A DNA stretch of 64,000 bases, taken from assembly GCA_025716815.1 (NCBI GenBank), contig JAIXMN010000018.1, positions 806,001 through 870,000 on the forward strand, read 5' to 3'. The stretch's first letter is position 1; the number at the start of each line of letters is the position of its first letter. This document shows, in pieces, positions 1-10,931 of this stretch. The position numbers and the translations under genes are program-made. The DNA is from Dichotomocladium elegans. Lineage: Eukaryota > Mucoromycota > Mucoromycetes > Mucorales > Lichtheimiaceae. A model generated the notes under the pieces. That model made no database searches, was not told the DNA's origin, and was given only the letters and a program-made list of their open reading frames with translations.

Positions 1-1897
1 CACTACAAAGGATATGTGCCACAGCAAAGAAATCACTACTCAAGATGTACTACAGTGTAAGGCCATCCAATGTCAGAACAAGCCCTGATAAATGAATTTC
101 TTCTGAAATGTCGTCGCTCGCAGAAACCTCCCAGAAGCACGATCTGATGGAGTTTCTCCGCCAAATCACGACAATAAGATAATTCTACCCGAGATCTTTA
201 GTACTTCAAAGCTAAAGGGCTTTCCTTTCTAGTCCCACAATGTAACGAAGTGAGCAATTTAATACTTTTATAATGTCAATTTTTCCATGATCACAGTAGG
301 TAAGCTCTGAGGCGACTCGAAACGCGACAAAGGAAGCAATTGATTTCGGCTATCCAAGCTTGTTCGATAAGCGCCATACGGTCAACGAAGTCTTCCTTGC
401 ATAGTGTACTGTCAAGGGAAGTGTGCTCATGCTGAGCGCTATGACCAATAAGGATTCACTAATATTGCTTCCTTGACTCGGGCTGTCCCGAGCATATGCG
501 AAACTTGTATGTGGGTAGCATGGAATTGGGGTTTTGGCCTTTCACCATTTTTGTGGATGACTCTTGCACCGCTGTACTTATGTCGTAGGAAGAAAGGCGA
601 CTTATTGGGCCAGACCACAATGCTACACTTTTCCATTATTCAGCGGGAAAGTTCTGCCAATGCAAAGAGTAAGGACCAAAAAACGCTCGTCGAATAAAAA
701 ATGAGAGCTGGTGCCTATCTCAACCTGGTAATAGCTTTGAGCGCCCAGTTCGCTGTTTGATCATTATTAATGAATGCAGGTACAATGGTGTGAGCTGTTG
801 GCGAAGGATCACCAATTTCTCTCCTTGCCGCCTTGGCCCGTGGCGACTAAATCGTCAGTATCTTTTCCTTTTATTTTGGCGATGTTCGTCGCATGGCAGA
901 ATGATCCTCCAAAATGGTTGGGGAAAAGGAGAAGAAACATTCGACGCGGACTTACCGTCAATATTTCATGCGACTATTTGCGCAGCACAATGGCCTTGTC
1001 TGTTCCCCTTTCTTCGTCCTATTTCTGTTCACGTTTTCGAATCTGAAGCTGATCATTGCGCCTTCAACTCTTTTACATGCTTAGACCTTCATGTGCTGCC
1101 AGCCGCTCTGTCTGCCAATAAAATTCTCCATGGCTACACTGACAAGTCAGACCAGCCACGGATATTTGATTGGTCAATGCCAACAACACCGTACGAAAAA
1201 ATATTTCTTTTGTCATATCCTCCTCCATCCGGGGCTTTATTTTCAAGAATAAAAAATACCATGCGAATGGGTCAGAGATTTCGTAAGCGAATCAACCGGG
1301 TCCATGTCAAATCCTATGGAGATGTGCATGTGGTGATAACCATAACGGATCAATAGATATTTGTCTTATCTGATCTCGTAGCTTTGATTTGGGGAAAATG
1401 CTGCATGTACCTGAAGTCTGTTTCAGAGTTAACCCATAGACCAAAAGCGGTGATTTGTTTTTACTTTGGAACATTCCCAAATATTATGCCCTAGACTTGA
1501 ACAGGGCCAAACAGGCTTCCGAGATTAATAATCAGGAACAAATACATTGACACAATGATCACGCAATCCTGTCAAGATTGGCTAAGAATGCTCGACAGTC
1601 GAAGCCCCATGTTTGTCATTTATTTTTCCTTTCCCTACCTCCCCAAACAAGGCATGTATGGGAAGAGGAGAAGAATGTTTGGATTATTCAGCAAGCAGAA
1701 TATGATTGGTTAGAGTGTGTGATAATTTCTAATCCTTTTGGTGTAGCTTTTGTAATGGATGAATGAATGATGCTATCCTATCGGTCTTTCAATTCCCTGA
1801 TTTGTATTTAAAGCGCTGTTTCTTTGTTCCTTTTTTTTTTTCTGGTTTCTTCACCGCACCGCCTTTTCTTTTCCTTCGGCATACATCAACAGCAAAC
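1..1897. other. No convincing gene; 5' flank of CYS3
   Basis: I see no supportable gene here. The longest open stretch (about 757-1356, + strand) has no recognisable domain, no plausible splice context and a composition like random translation. A T/C-rich stretch at about 1820-1880 lies directly upstream of the CYS3 start and is the likely core promoter and 5' leader of that gene. The left part may belong to a gene outside the window. Confidence 0.5.
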
Positions 1898-3218
1898 ATG
1901 ACCTTCTCTGAGCACGTTGACAGTGATTTCGGATCGCGCGCCATCCACGTTGGCCTTGAAGCTGATGCCAACACTGGTGCCGTGATCCCTCCCATTTCCT
2001 TGTCGACCACTTTCCGCCAATCCGCTGCTGGTGTGCACAAGGTATGTTTAAGAAGTTTTATTGTGGCTGGGCGGAGGCTGACTTCTTGTTTTTCCCACGG
2101 CCACATTTTTTTTTTTCAGGGCTATGACTATTCGCGTTCAGGCAACCCAAGCAGAGCCAACTTTGAAAAGGTCATCGCCTCCCTTGAGAACGCCCGCTAT
2201 GGCGTTGCTTTCTCGTCCGGATCGGCAGTGACTGCCTCCATCATTGGCACTCTCAATGCCGGCTCTCACGTTGTGTCTGTCAACGATGTCTACGGTGGCA
2301 CCTACCGATTCTTCAATAAGGTTGCTGTCAACCATGGCATCGAGACCACCTTTGTTGATCTCGCCAATCCCGAGGCCCTTAAGTCCGCTCTCAAGTCCAA
2401 CACGCGTGTAAGTAAACAAATGCATGACGCAATATGTGGCTGAAGAATCGTGATCTAACGAATCGGTGTCAAAACAGCTTGTCTGGATTGAAACCCCGAC
2501 CAACCCCACCCTGCGCCTTGTGGACATCGCTGCTGTCGCCAAGATTACCCATGATCACGGCGCTATTCTGGTCGTCGACAACACCTTCATGTCTCCTTAC
2601 TTCCAGAACCCTATGGATTTGGGCGCCGATATTGTTGTGCACTCGGTCACAAAGTATCTCAACGGTCACGGTGATGTTGTGATGGGTGTCGCTGTCACCA
2701 GCAACGAGGAAATCTATAAGAAGCTTCTGTTTATCCAGAACTCCATGGGTGCTGTCCCTTCTGCCTTTGACTGCTATCTTGCCCGCCGCGGTGTCATGAC
2801 CCTCGAGCTTCGCATGCAGCGCCATGAGCAGAATGCCATCGCCGTCGCCGAGTTCCTCGAGAAGCACCAGAACGTCACCGACGTTATCTATCCTGGCCTC
2901 AAATCTCACCCTCAACATGAGCTTGCCAAGCGTCAGCAGAAGGGCTTTGGTGGTATGGTTTCTTTCCGCATTCGGGGCAACCTTGATACTGTCAACAAGG
3001 TCCTCCAGAATCTCAAGATGATCACCCTTGCCGAGTCTCTGGGTGGCGTTGAGACCCTCATCGAGGTTCCTGCCGTCATGACCCATGCCAGTCTGTCACC
3101 TGAGGATCGTGCCGCCTTAGGTATCACTGACACCTTGCTGCGTTTGTCTGTTGGTGTCGAGTCTGCTCGTGATATCATCCGTGATCTCGAGGAGGCATTC
3201 AAGGCAGCTTACGCATAA
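1898..3218 (+). CDS. CYS3: Cystathionine gamma-lyase, PLP-dependent
   Basis: Three exons (1898-2041, 2120-2407, 2478-3218) encode about 390 aa, a normal length for the family. Cystathionine gamma-lyase splits cystathionine into cysteine, 2-oxobutyrate and ammonia, the last step of reverse transsulfuration in the cytosol. Visible landmarks are the N-terminal GSRAIHVGLE and YDYSRSGNP segments, WIETPTNP, and the PLP-binding SVTKYLNGHGDV with the Schiff-base lysine near K203, followed by a C-terminal LRLSVGVE. The family also holds cystathionine beta-lyase and gamma-synthase; gamma-lyase fits best from overall resemblance. The ATG at 1898 follows an AACAACA-like context and starts the conserved N-terminus. 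Intron 1 is 78 nt, a multiple of three without stops, so its retention would keep the frame. The gene converges on CWC2 with 241 bp between stop codons. Confidence 0.93.
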
Positions 3219-3459
3219 AAACCCCATTCACGGTGTATGCGTACATGTATATATATATGTTCTACTCATTCTTTTTCTTCTTCCGCCCCTCCTCCTTCAT
3301 TCTTTGATCCTAGTTCAGACATTCAGCTCGTTCCCGTGCTTTATAGTATGAATAGATAACTCATTGATCATTCCAACACCTGCACAATTAAACATGTCAG
3401 CATTATCTAGTATTCCCTTCGAGTGCCCATGTAGAATTTATATCTTTTTACAAAAACAA

Positions 3460-3665
3460 TCAGTCTTTCTCGTCCTCGCTTTCGCTGTCACTACCATAAT
3501 CCGCCAGATTCCCCAGCCCACTTTTGTTATTGCCATTCTCTTTTGCTGCTTCGTCTTTCTTTGCGGCTGATCCATTGGCACCGCTAGGGTTGGTCAAGGT
3601 TTTGAGATTGTTGAGCACATTCAATGGTATAATACCACCCGCCTTGGTTTGTTCCTGTGAGGCTG

Positions 3666-3697
<32 letters not shown>

Positions 3698-4984
3698 TGA
3701 GCGAGCTGCTCCTGTTGATGACCAATGGTTGCAGCAGTATATCCATAAAGCGCCTCTGTGGATTCGGTATCGTAATAATACTGAGCGGATGTCTCGTACT
3801 GCGCTGCTGCTTCGTATTCCAGGCGCTTGCGCTTGGCACGTTCTTCCATCTCTTGAAAGCTGTCCTCAGCCACTTCTCGCTTGACATGGCTATATTCTGC
3901 AGGTAGTTCTGACTCTGTGTCTTGCTGGCCATGGACAATCGGCGGCATCACGACGCCCTGCTGTTTGTTTATATCGCGCGACCCATCCCCGCCCCTTGAA
4001 CTGGCATCTTGTTCTGCGGTTGCCCATCTGTTATATTACCACTTTAATATCGAGTCCTTCTCTGGATCTTCCTGAGACTTTACCTGACATTGAGAATTTC
4101 GCTATTATCCAGTCCCTGATTCATCATGGCTTCTCGCGCAAATTCGGCATTGCTACGCGACCGGTATGTGACGAACGCCACACCCCGATGTTTGATCACC
4201 TTTACTGAAGGCAGATGAATAATCAGTCACCGTTTCTTATGTTTGCCTTCTTCCCTTATAACTTACACCGCTCGATCTCGCCAAACTGACCAAAGTGCTT
4301 TCGTACAATCTCCCACATATTTTCAGTAGGAGCAATACGGCCGACATAGAGCGTCTTGTTTTGAGTATTGAATCCACCCACACCACCCATGTCCTGTCGG
4401 AACTCCCTAGTGTATGATAAAAAGGAAACATTAGCAAAGTCCAATGCTGAAAGGATAAGTGATGAGGCATTGGCATAAGGCCATGTCGTACATGTATTTG
4501 TCACGTCCAAAACAGTCGATCGTCGTCTCGATCTCATCATGCTCATTAGGGATACGATGCCACATGGGACAATGCGCACCTTGGGCACACATGCCCTTTG
4601 CAAAGAAGAGACAAAAGTAGGCGTTGCGATTGCTCGATCCAACCGTCTCGCCGGAATCGCGGGCTACGTTGCATTTAAATTTGGCTCTTAATCTGCATCC
4701 GAACCCAATCATCAGTATATATACTTGACTTCCCCTTTTCTTCATTCTCCCTTTTGCAATGGACCAGCACCGCGATAGTTTACCCTTTTTTGCTCCAATC
4801 TCGTTCCAAGCCCTTCCAACGATTATGCCAGATATTATATGTGCCGCCTTCCGGCCGTCGTTCCTTGAGATACTCTTCTAGTGTTTCTCGATCCACCTGA
4901 ACAAGACAGGTCAGTATATGTACGGTCCGACATCCTATTCGAATGACTATTTTAAATCGTTACTTGTTGGCGGGCAGGTGGCAT
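3460..4984 (-). CDS. CWC2: Pre-mRNA splicing factor Cwc2 (RBM22-like)
   Basis: Six exons on the minus strand (4964-4984, 4784-4896, 4492-4692, 4267-4406, 4084-4204, 3460-4027) join in phase to about 387 aa. Cwc2 is a Prp19/NTC-associated protein that contacts U6 snRNA and helps shape the catalytic centre of the spliceosome. Visible parts are a Torus/CCCH zinc finger with likely ligands C72, C80, C86 and H90 (FCLFFAKGMC), the conserved linker FRQDMGGVGGFNTQN, and an RRM from about residue 129 (RNP2 TLYVGRI, RNP1-like GVAFVTY), then RWATAEQD. The C-terminus is low complexity with a poly-Ala run coded by a GCT/GCA repeat (about 3665-3697) and an acidic SDSESEDEKD end. Exon 1 is only 21 nt (seven codons). 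The gene diverges from BET2. Confidence 0.92.
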
Positions 4985-5488
4985 TGTGCAGCGCTTGACA
5001 GAAGTTAGTGAAAAAGAAGAAGTTGTATATCCAGAGTTCAGTCTCCGAACTCCAAGAAAAAATGAACCTCCTAAAAAATAAGACCGCGCCGATTATGGAC
5101 GATAAAACGTACATTGCGTACAAGGTTCATTTCGAACGAGTTCTTTGGGCCAGTAAGATAAAGCCTTTTGTCTTATGGACATGAGATGAAAACTTGATTG
5201 GAAGCTGTTCTTTAGTAGTGCAGGACTATTTGACAAAAATGCACCATGTTTTATGTTTAAGGTACGCGAGTCTTCTCGCTCTCAGTCGATTCGATTACCA
5301 GCAGTAATATTTGACCTTAGGATGAGTGTCTGAGAAATGCCGGAGAGAGAGTGTGTGTATGCTGCCTAACCTTGATATCTCTCATTTTCTATAAATGGCT
5401 GGTTCTACGGATACGTGTGTATCGGGGACACACATACATCGCCTGTCCTCCGCGACGCGGACCACTCTCTCTTCTCTCTTTATACAAT
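4985..5488. promoter_or_regulatory. Divergent intergenic region between CWC2 and BET2
   Basis: The 504 bp between the two start codons must hold both promoters. There is no recognisable coding sequence. A pyrimidine-rich CTCTCTCTTCTCTCTT tract lies just upstream of the BET2 start. No individual factor site can be assigned with confidence. Confidence 0.5.
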
Positions 5489-6652
5489 ATGGCTGATACA
5501 CTACTCATTCCGCTCCACGTAAAATACATTCAGTCCTTAGATCAAAAACAGGATGATCTCGAATACTGGCTCTCTGAGCATTTGCGGCTCAACGGTATAT
5601 ACTGGGGCCTTACAGCACTCGACCTCATGAATCACATCGATGCTCTTCCTCGCGACGGCATCATTAACTACATCTCGGGCCTTCAGCATCCCAACGGTGG
5701 CTTCGGCGGTCATGTGCGCCACGACCCACATATCATTTATACTCTTTCGGCGGTTCAGGTCCTCGTGACCCTTGATGCCGTCAATGCCATAGACGCAGAC
5801 GCAGTTGTCAAATGTATAGTGATTTGAAACCTACCGAGCCAAAGCAGAACGCTCATATACAAGTACCTCATACTCTCCCTAATGTATATAGATGTAGCCT
5901 CGTTGCAAAAACCCGATGGGTCGTTCGCCGGTGACGAGTGGGGCGAAGTCGATTCACGATTTGTATATATTGCGCTGTCGACCCTGTCTCTATTAGGCCG
6001 CTTGGATGCGATCGATATTCAAAAGGCGGTCGAATGGGTGCTCAAGTGCCAAAACTACGATGGCGGGTTTGGGAGCCTGCCCGGTGCCGAATCACACTCA
6101 GGACAGATCTTCTGCTGCGTCGGTGCGTTGGCAATTGCAGACGCGCTGCACTTGGTAGATGCGGATTTGCTGGGCTGGTGGTTGTGTGAACGACAGGTCA
6201 AAAATGGAGGGTTGAATGGACGGCCTGAAAAACTCGAGGATGTAAGGAAGGCCACCACAAAGAGAGAGAGAGAGAGCGAGTATAAGCCATGGCTTACAGT
6301 AATTAATTCATTATAATAGGTTTGTTACTCGTGGTGGGTACTCTCGTCACTTGCAATGATTGGACGCCTGGATTGGATTGACAAGGACAAGCTAACATCA
6401 TTTATTCTTTCTGCTCAGGTAGAACTCTAAGTTGGCTTGAAAGAGACGTAAACTGATGGAAGCAAATAGGATCCTGACAATGGAGGTATATCCGATCGAC
6501 CTGGAGACGTGGTGGATGTATTCCATACAGTATTTGGCATCGCTGGTCTATCGCTGTTAGGATATCCAGGTCTTAAACTGGTCAATCCAGTCTACTGCAT
6601 GTCCGAGGAGATAATATCTCGACTCGGTCTGGGAAAGGGTGTCAAAAAATAA
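5489..6652 (+). CDS. BET2: Rab geranylgeranyltransferase beta subunit
   Basis: Four exons (5489-5813, 5892-6241, 6320-6418, 6470-6652) give about 318 aa. The protein is the catalytic beta subunit of geranylgeranyltransferase II, which with the alpha subunit and Rab escort protein attaches geranylgeranyl groups to C-terminal cysteines of Rab GTPases. The prenyltransferase repeats are visible as [42 protein letters not shown] and [18 protein letters not shown]. The expected zinc ligands are present: D225 and C227 (EDVCYSWW) and H277 (DVFHTVFG). The alternatives are farnesyltransferase beta and GGTase-I beta; the short length and WGEVDSRF motif favour type II. The ATG at 5489 was chosen because [14 protein letters not shown] matches the family N-terminus; the frame stays open upstream to 5351 but that part is not conserved-looking. 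Confidence 0.93.
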
Positions 6653-6831
6653 TAAATGGTGTCTATTTGAGATGATCTGCCAATTGAATCCTCGGCGTTC
6701 ACAGCCATGCATTGCATAGCGCGTGTACAACCTCCCGGGGACACAGTCACGAGAAAAACGCTCAATAACCCCCCCGCACCCCCATTCCATCCGGCTCTTA
6801 CTGTCCTTTTGTTTCCTGCTTACCAACTACA

Positions 6832-8821
6832 ATGGACGACGGGGAATGGTGCACAGTCCTTCCCAAGGGAAATAACAATCACACCCATTTTCAGTCAGAA
6901 CCCAAGTCAAAACCACGGTCTGGAAAACCACGGCCGCTTTCTTCCCGTGGTGGCTGCAAACCGAAATCGACCACTGCAGGTGGCGTTACCAGTTCTATCC
7001 GCAAATCGAGTGCTACGGGTAGACGCAGTGGCACAGGCTATAGCAACAGTGCGAAATATAAGGAGCGATCTAAAGATAATTGCCACGAGAGGGAGAATGA
7101 TAACGACGACGACGACGATGACGAAGAAGAAGAAGACGACGACAGCGATTCTCAAGAAGAACAAGTGCTCCCGCCATATCACACCGCTGTGGTGGTGTTA
7201 TGCCCTATGGATAACTGCTCAGCTAATGAGCCTTTTCTCGACACTACAGCGCTCGTGAAGCATTTGCGCACCGAACACAAAATCGTGTTCAAGGACCTTC
7301 ACCATATGTACATCGCACTGGATCCGTACTTGATGCGGTGGGCGCAGGAGCTCCGATCGAAACCTATAGAAGAGTATGGAAGAACTGACGACACAAACGA
7401 GCATGGTAAGCATGCATTTTTGTTTTCAGCGCGCTGATCGGATCTGCAGAGAATATTAACAAGGACATCAATCGTTGAATACATTATTGTAGTGTACGTG
7501 ATTGATCCCCGGCATTGTCCTTTAGACAAGGAAATTCGTGATGAAATGCAGCGTGCCAAATTGGTAAAATAAGTCGGAGAGATTATATATTCATATTGGA
7601 ATAGGTTTTCTAACATATTGCTAGGACGAAGTGCTCAAGACACAACAACGAGAACGAGATCAGGATGCCAAGGTTCCTCGCAAATGTCTGTTCTGTAAAG
7701 TGATATGCGATAATAGGTAAGCTAAAGCTTGAGATGCTAGTGGGACTGGTGGAGAAAGAAAGGACATGTGTCATAATGAAGCGTGCTTTCCTTTATGCAG
7801 AACGGTCCTGTTCAAGCATATGTTCTCGGAGCATAATTTCAACATTGGCCTTCCAGATAATCTTGTCAATGTGAATGAGTTCCTCGATCTATTGGAGAAT
7901 AAGCTTACAAAGTAAGTACTTGTATAAAATGGTGTTGGAGAGGTAAACTGATGTTGGATGGAACAAAACTAGGCTTCAGTGTCTCTATTGCGAGAAGACC
8001 TTTACGAGTGCTCCTGTCTTGCGAAAACATATGCGCAAGAAGAAGCATTTCAAGATTGCGCCTAAAAACCGACAGTACGATCGGTTCTACGTCATTAATT
8101 ATCTCGAACCTGGTAAAAACTGGGAACACTTTGAACACGATAATTATGAGAGCGATGATGATAAGCGTGACGAGTAAGTAATGGATGATGGCCAATCTTT
8201 TTGTGCTGCGCTGACAAGGGAATCCGGTAATAGTGATTGGGCAGATTGGTCAGAGGAAGAGCCAGAACCCACAATGTGCCTGTTTGACAGCGATGTGTTT
8301 CCGTCACCTGCGGAAGCACTCGAGCATATAAAGTCAGCACACGGATTTAATTTATCGGCAATACGAAAGGAGCACAGTAAGTATATTGGAGAGGAGAGGA
8401 ACTGCGACGCATATTAGACGCTTAAAGATAAACTTATATTATATGAAAAGACCTTGATTTCTACAAGACGGTTGTTCTCCTCAATTATATTCGGCACCAG
8501 TCCTCCTTAGACAAATGTTTCGTCTGTGGTAGTGCTGTCGATGATTTATCGCTGTTACCAAAGCATTTGGAAGAGAAAGAATGCCTAAAGAAACCTTTAA
8601 AAGAGGATGCGGATTTTTGGAAGGATCCCAAGTAAGTCCAGGAAATTGAACATGCAAGGATGCCGTTTGATGGTTTGACATTCTTTGTTTCTGAAACTAG
8701 GTACTTGCTTCCGACCTACGAAAACGACCCTATCCTTACAGGATTTGAAGTCGATGAGGAAGAGGAAGATGCCGAAGATGTTCCCGATGTAGTTATGGGG
8801 GAGGTGACTGGAAAAAAATAG
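6832..8821 (+). CDS. ZNF277-like C2H2 zinc-finger protein
   Basis: Eight exons (6832-7405, 7493-7563, 7625-7716, 7801-7911, 7973-8173, 8234-8376, 8451-8631, 8701-8821) join in phase to about 497 aa. The N-terminus is basic and Ser-rich, followed by an Asp/Glu run (7108-7146). The core has variant C2H2 fingers: CPMDNC with paired His near residue 140, CLFCKVIC...HMFSEH near 236, and CLYCEKTF...HMRKKKHF near 286, then CLFDSDVFPS...HIKSAH and CFVCGSAV...HLEEKEC. This finger order, the NYLEPGKNWEHFE block and the DWADWSEEE acidic segment match ZNF277, a protein that in animals binds ribosomal protein uS5. The function in fungi is not established; a ribosome-linked role is inference. The C-terminus is acidic. 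BET2 ends 179 bp upstream in the same direction. Confidence 0.82.
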
Positions 8822-8899
8822 AATATTTATATGGATATGTATAGTGTATGTATAAATAATGTAGAAAAAAAAGACAGAGAGAATTAGCCTCTTTAGCAA

Positions 8900-10078
8900 T
8901 TACATATTCTTTCGTACGCTTTTCTGGTGGCCATTGGCAATGATGAGCTCATCTGCTGTCTGGCGCGTACTCTGAGCGATATTGAGAACATTGCCGTAGA
9001 TGCTTTCTATAAGGGTTTATGTTAGTTATCAGAGTAATGATACCTACCACTCTCCTCTATACAACTTACGAATGCCGCTCTCTTGTTCGTTAACGCGCAT
9101 TCCTAGATCACGGAATATTCCCTTCTTCTGGTCAATGTCTTGGATTCAGTCTCGCGCTCGGTAATAAGTACCTCATTGTACCCACTCTCATTGTCAAGCG
9201 CCCGTGTTTGCAAACGCTGCTGTGCAGCATCCTGGACTACCATTTCCGCTCGGTTCCTCACTCCCCTCCTCATCATCATCACTATGATGATGTACATATG
9301 AGACTCGGATATATCTCCCACTGGGAAAGACCCGCTCACATGATTTGCTTGAGCCTCAGACCATTGATCTTGGCCTTATACACATATCCAACGCTGTTTG
9401 CTGGAAGACAACCGCTGAATTGTCTGAAAGTCATTAAGGATTTTTTGGAAGTCCTTTGATAGTTTTTGTTGCTTGAGCTTTCTCTGACGCTACGCAAATA
9501 GAAAAGGAGGAGAAAGTACATGGTATTGTTTCAGTGTCTGAATATCACCAACCCGTCCTGCAGCTAAATGGAAATACTTGCAGCTTTTTTTGCTGTCAGA
9601 AGTCTGACATTGGGTGAAGATCTCCAAGACTTTGGTCGCGTCCTTGATAATTTCACGGGCGGATCCCATTATTTCGTGGCAATACAAGTTGTCGAGATTA
9701 CTATGTCTGGAAATTGACTAAAATAGTGTGCTTACAGTTTGTTAAGGATATACTGATTGTCTCGGCTACCTCCGAGATAACCTGCAAGGCGCTCGATGCT
9801 GCTAATGTTGCCATTGATGCGGAACACCTGCTGGGAAACTCGCAAGTTCAGGGCTTTATACTCTCGGTCGTCGTCTAGGAGAGAATTCTGAATAGGGATT
9901 TCCCGGCAGTTTATCAAAAAAGGGGGGCGCCAAAGGAAAGAGAGTGGTTTTACTGTGGGTGTCTGTGGGTGCAGATTGCATACCTGCGGAGCAATGGAGA
10001 CAACGGACGGTAGTTTCTGCCTCCAGCACCTCGGCCATTGCCATCGTCAAGTCCCTGTTCTAGATCGTTAAAGGACAT
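8900..10078 (-). pseudogene. PEP12/syntaxin-7-type SNARE locus with several frame breaks
   Basis: Minus-strand segments match a Qa-SNARE: an MSFNDLEQG start (10078), SQQVFRINGNISSIERLAG (second exon, ending 9736), REIIKDATK (third), KLKQQKLSKDFQKILNDFQ (fourth), ALDNESGYNEVLITERE and GIFRDLGMRVNEQESG in the SNARE motif. Splice sites are still recognisable (donors at 9983, 9735), yet the exons do not join in one frame. The break after exon 1, one at an A7 run (9585-9591 as T on +), one near 9140, and at least two in the linker around 9240-9380 each need a one-base change. An in-frame TAA lies near 9376-9378. After the SNARE motif the frame stops at 8900 without the hydrophobic tail anchor that PEP12 proteins need; no other frame supplies one. 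This is either a decaying gene or a local stretch of sequence errors; neighbouring genes are clean. Confidence 0.75.
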
Positions 10079-10931
10079 GTCAAGTACAACATCCTAGCTC
10101 TACGGCACAGCTCGGTTACGTTATACTGTATGCGCTTGTACTCCATTCCAAACTCCGAGCCAACATCGCCAAATACGAACCGCTCGGCCGATGAAGAGAA
10201 CGAGCAAGAGTAACTCCCCCGAAGAGCACACGCACACAGCACCTTATAAAAGACATTTTTCGGGGTGGGATGTGATGTCTAGAGAGAGCGGGAAGGAGGG
10301 AGAGAAGAATATACCGGGTGACGCACATACGCACACACGCACACGCACACACGCATTTATATTTTATAAGCGCGAGTTTGTGACCGATGTATATGCGTGT
10401 TTGGCAATGCATGTCATCGCACAGGAAGGCTACATCTTTTTAGTCGTTATACATAAACGGTTGTCATTTTTATAGGAGTCCAGGTGAATTAACCGAGATC
10501 GCGTCGTTACGATAGTTGTCATGCTCTTTGGGTAGTAATGTGACCAAAGAAAAAATAACATTCGCTTGAGATCAGCAAAAATGGCCTGTTACGTGTTGGC
10601 TAGCATTGGGTCAAATAGCCTTGGTGGCTCAAAATGATGCAGGAGGGGGAGAGCCCCATCGTAAGACGAAAGGGGACGGGGGACAAGAGTATGAAACAGC
10701 AAATACCAGCGAACGGCTTCTTCAAACTGTCCCTTTTTTATTTTTTCTCTCATCTTCTCGCTCTAACTCTATCGCTCACTTGAAGAAAAAAAGACATTCG
10801 CATATACACCTTGCTCTTTCCTGTCCACTGGTTAACTTATTTTATCTGGACACGCGGATTCCTCCTCCTTCTTCTCCTCCTCCCACTTCTGTTTGTCCTC
10901 CCTCTCGTCAGGTTTTGGTTTCGCATCAGGC
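10079..10931. other. Intergenic region with CA-rich repeat
   Basis: No gene is visible. A CACA/CGCACA microsatellite-like tract lies at about 10323-10357. A long T/C-rich stretch with CTCCTCCTTCTTCTCC (about 10850-10910) precedes the start of the downstream zinc-knuckle gene and probably belongs to its promoter or leader. Confidence 0.5.

Noticed and set aside
757..1356. 199-codon open frame on + strand
   Set aside because: No domain, no hydrophobic or charged pattern, no splice context; composition looks like chance translation of AT-rich sequence.
2469..3086. 205-codon minus frame inside CYS3
   Set aside because: Shadow of the C-ending codon use in the third CYS3 exon.
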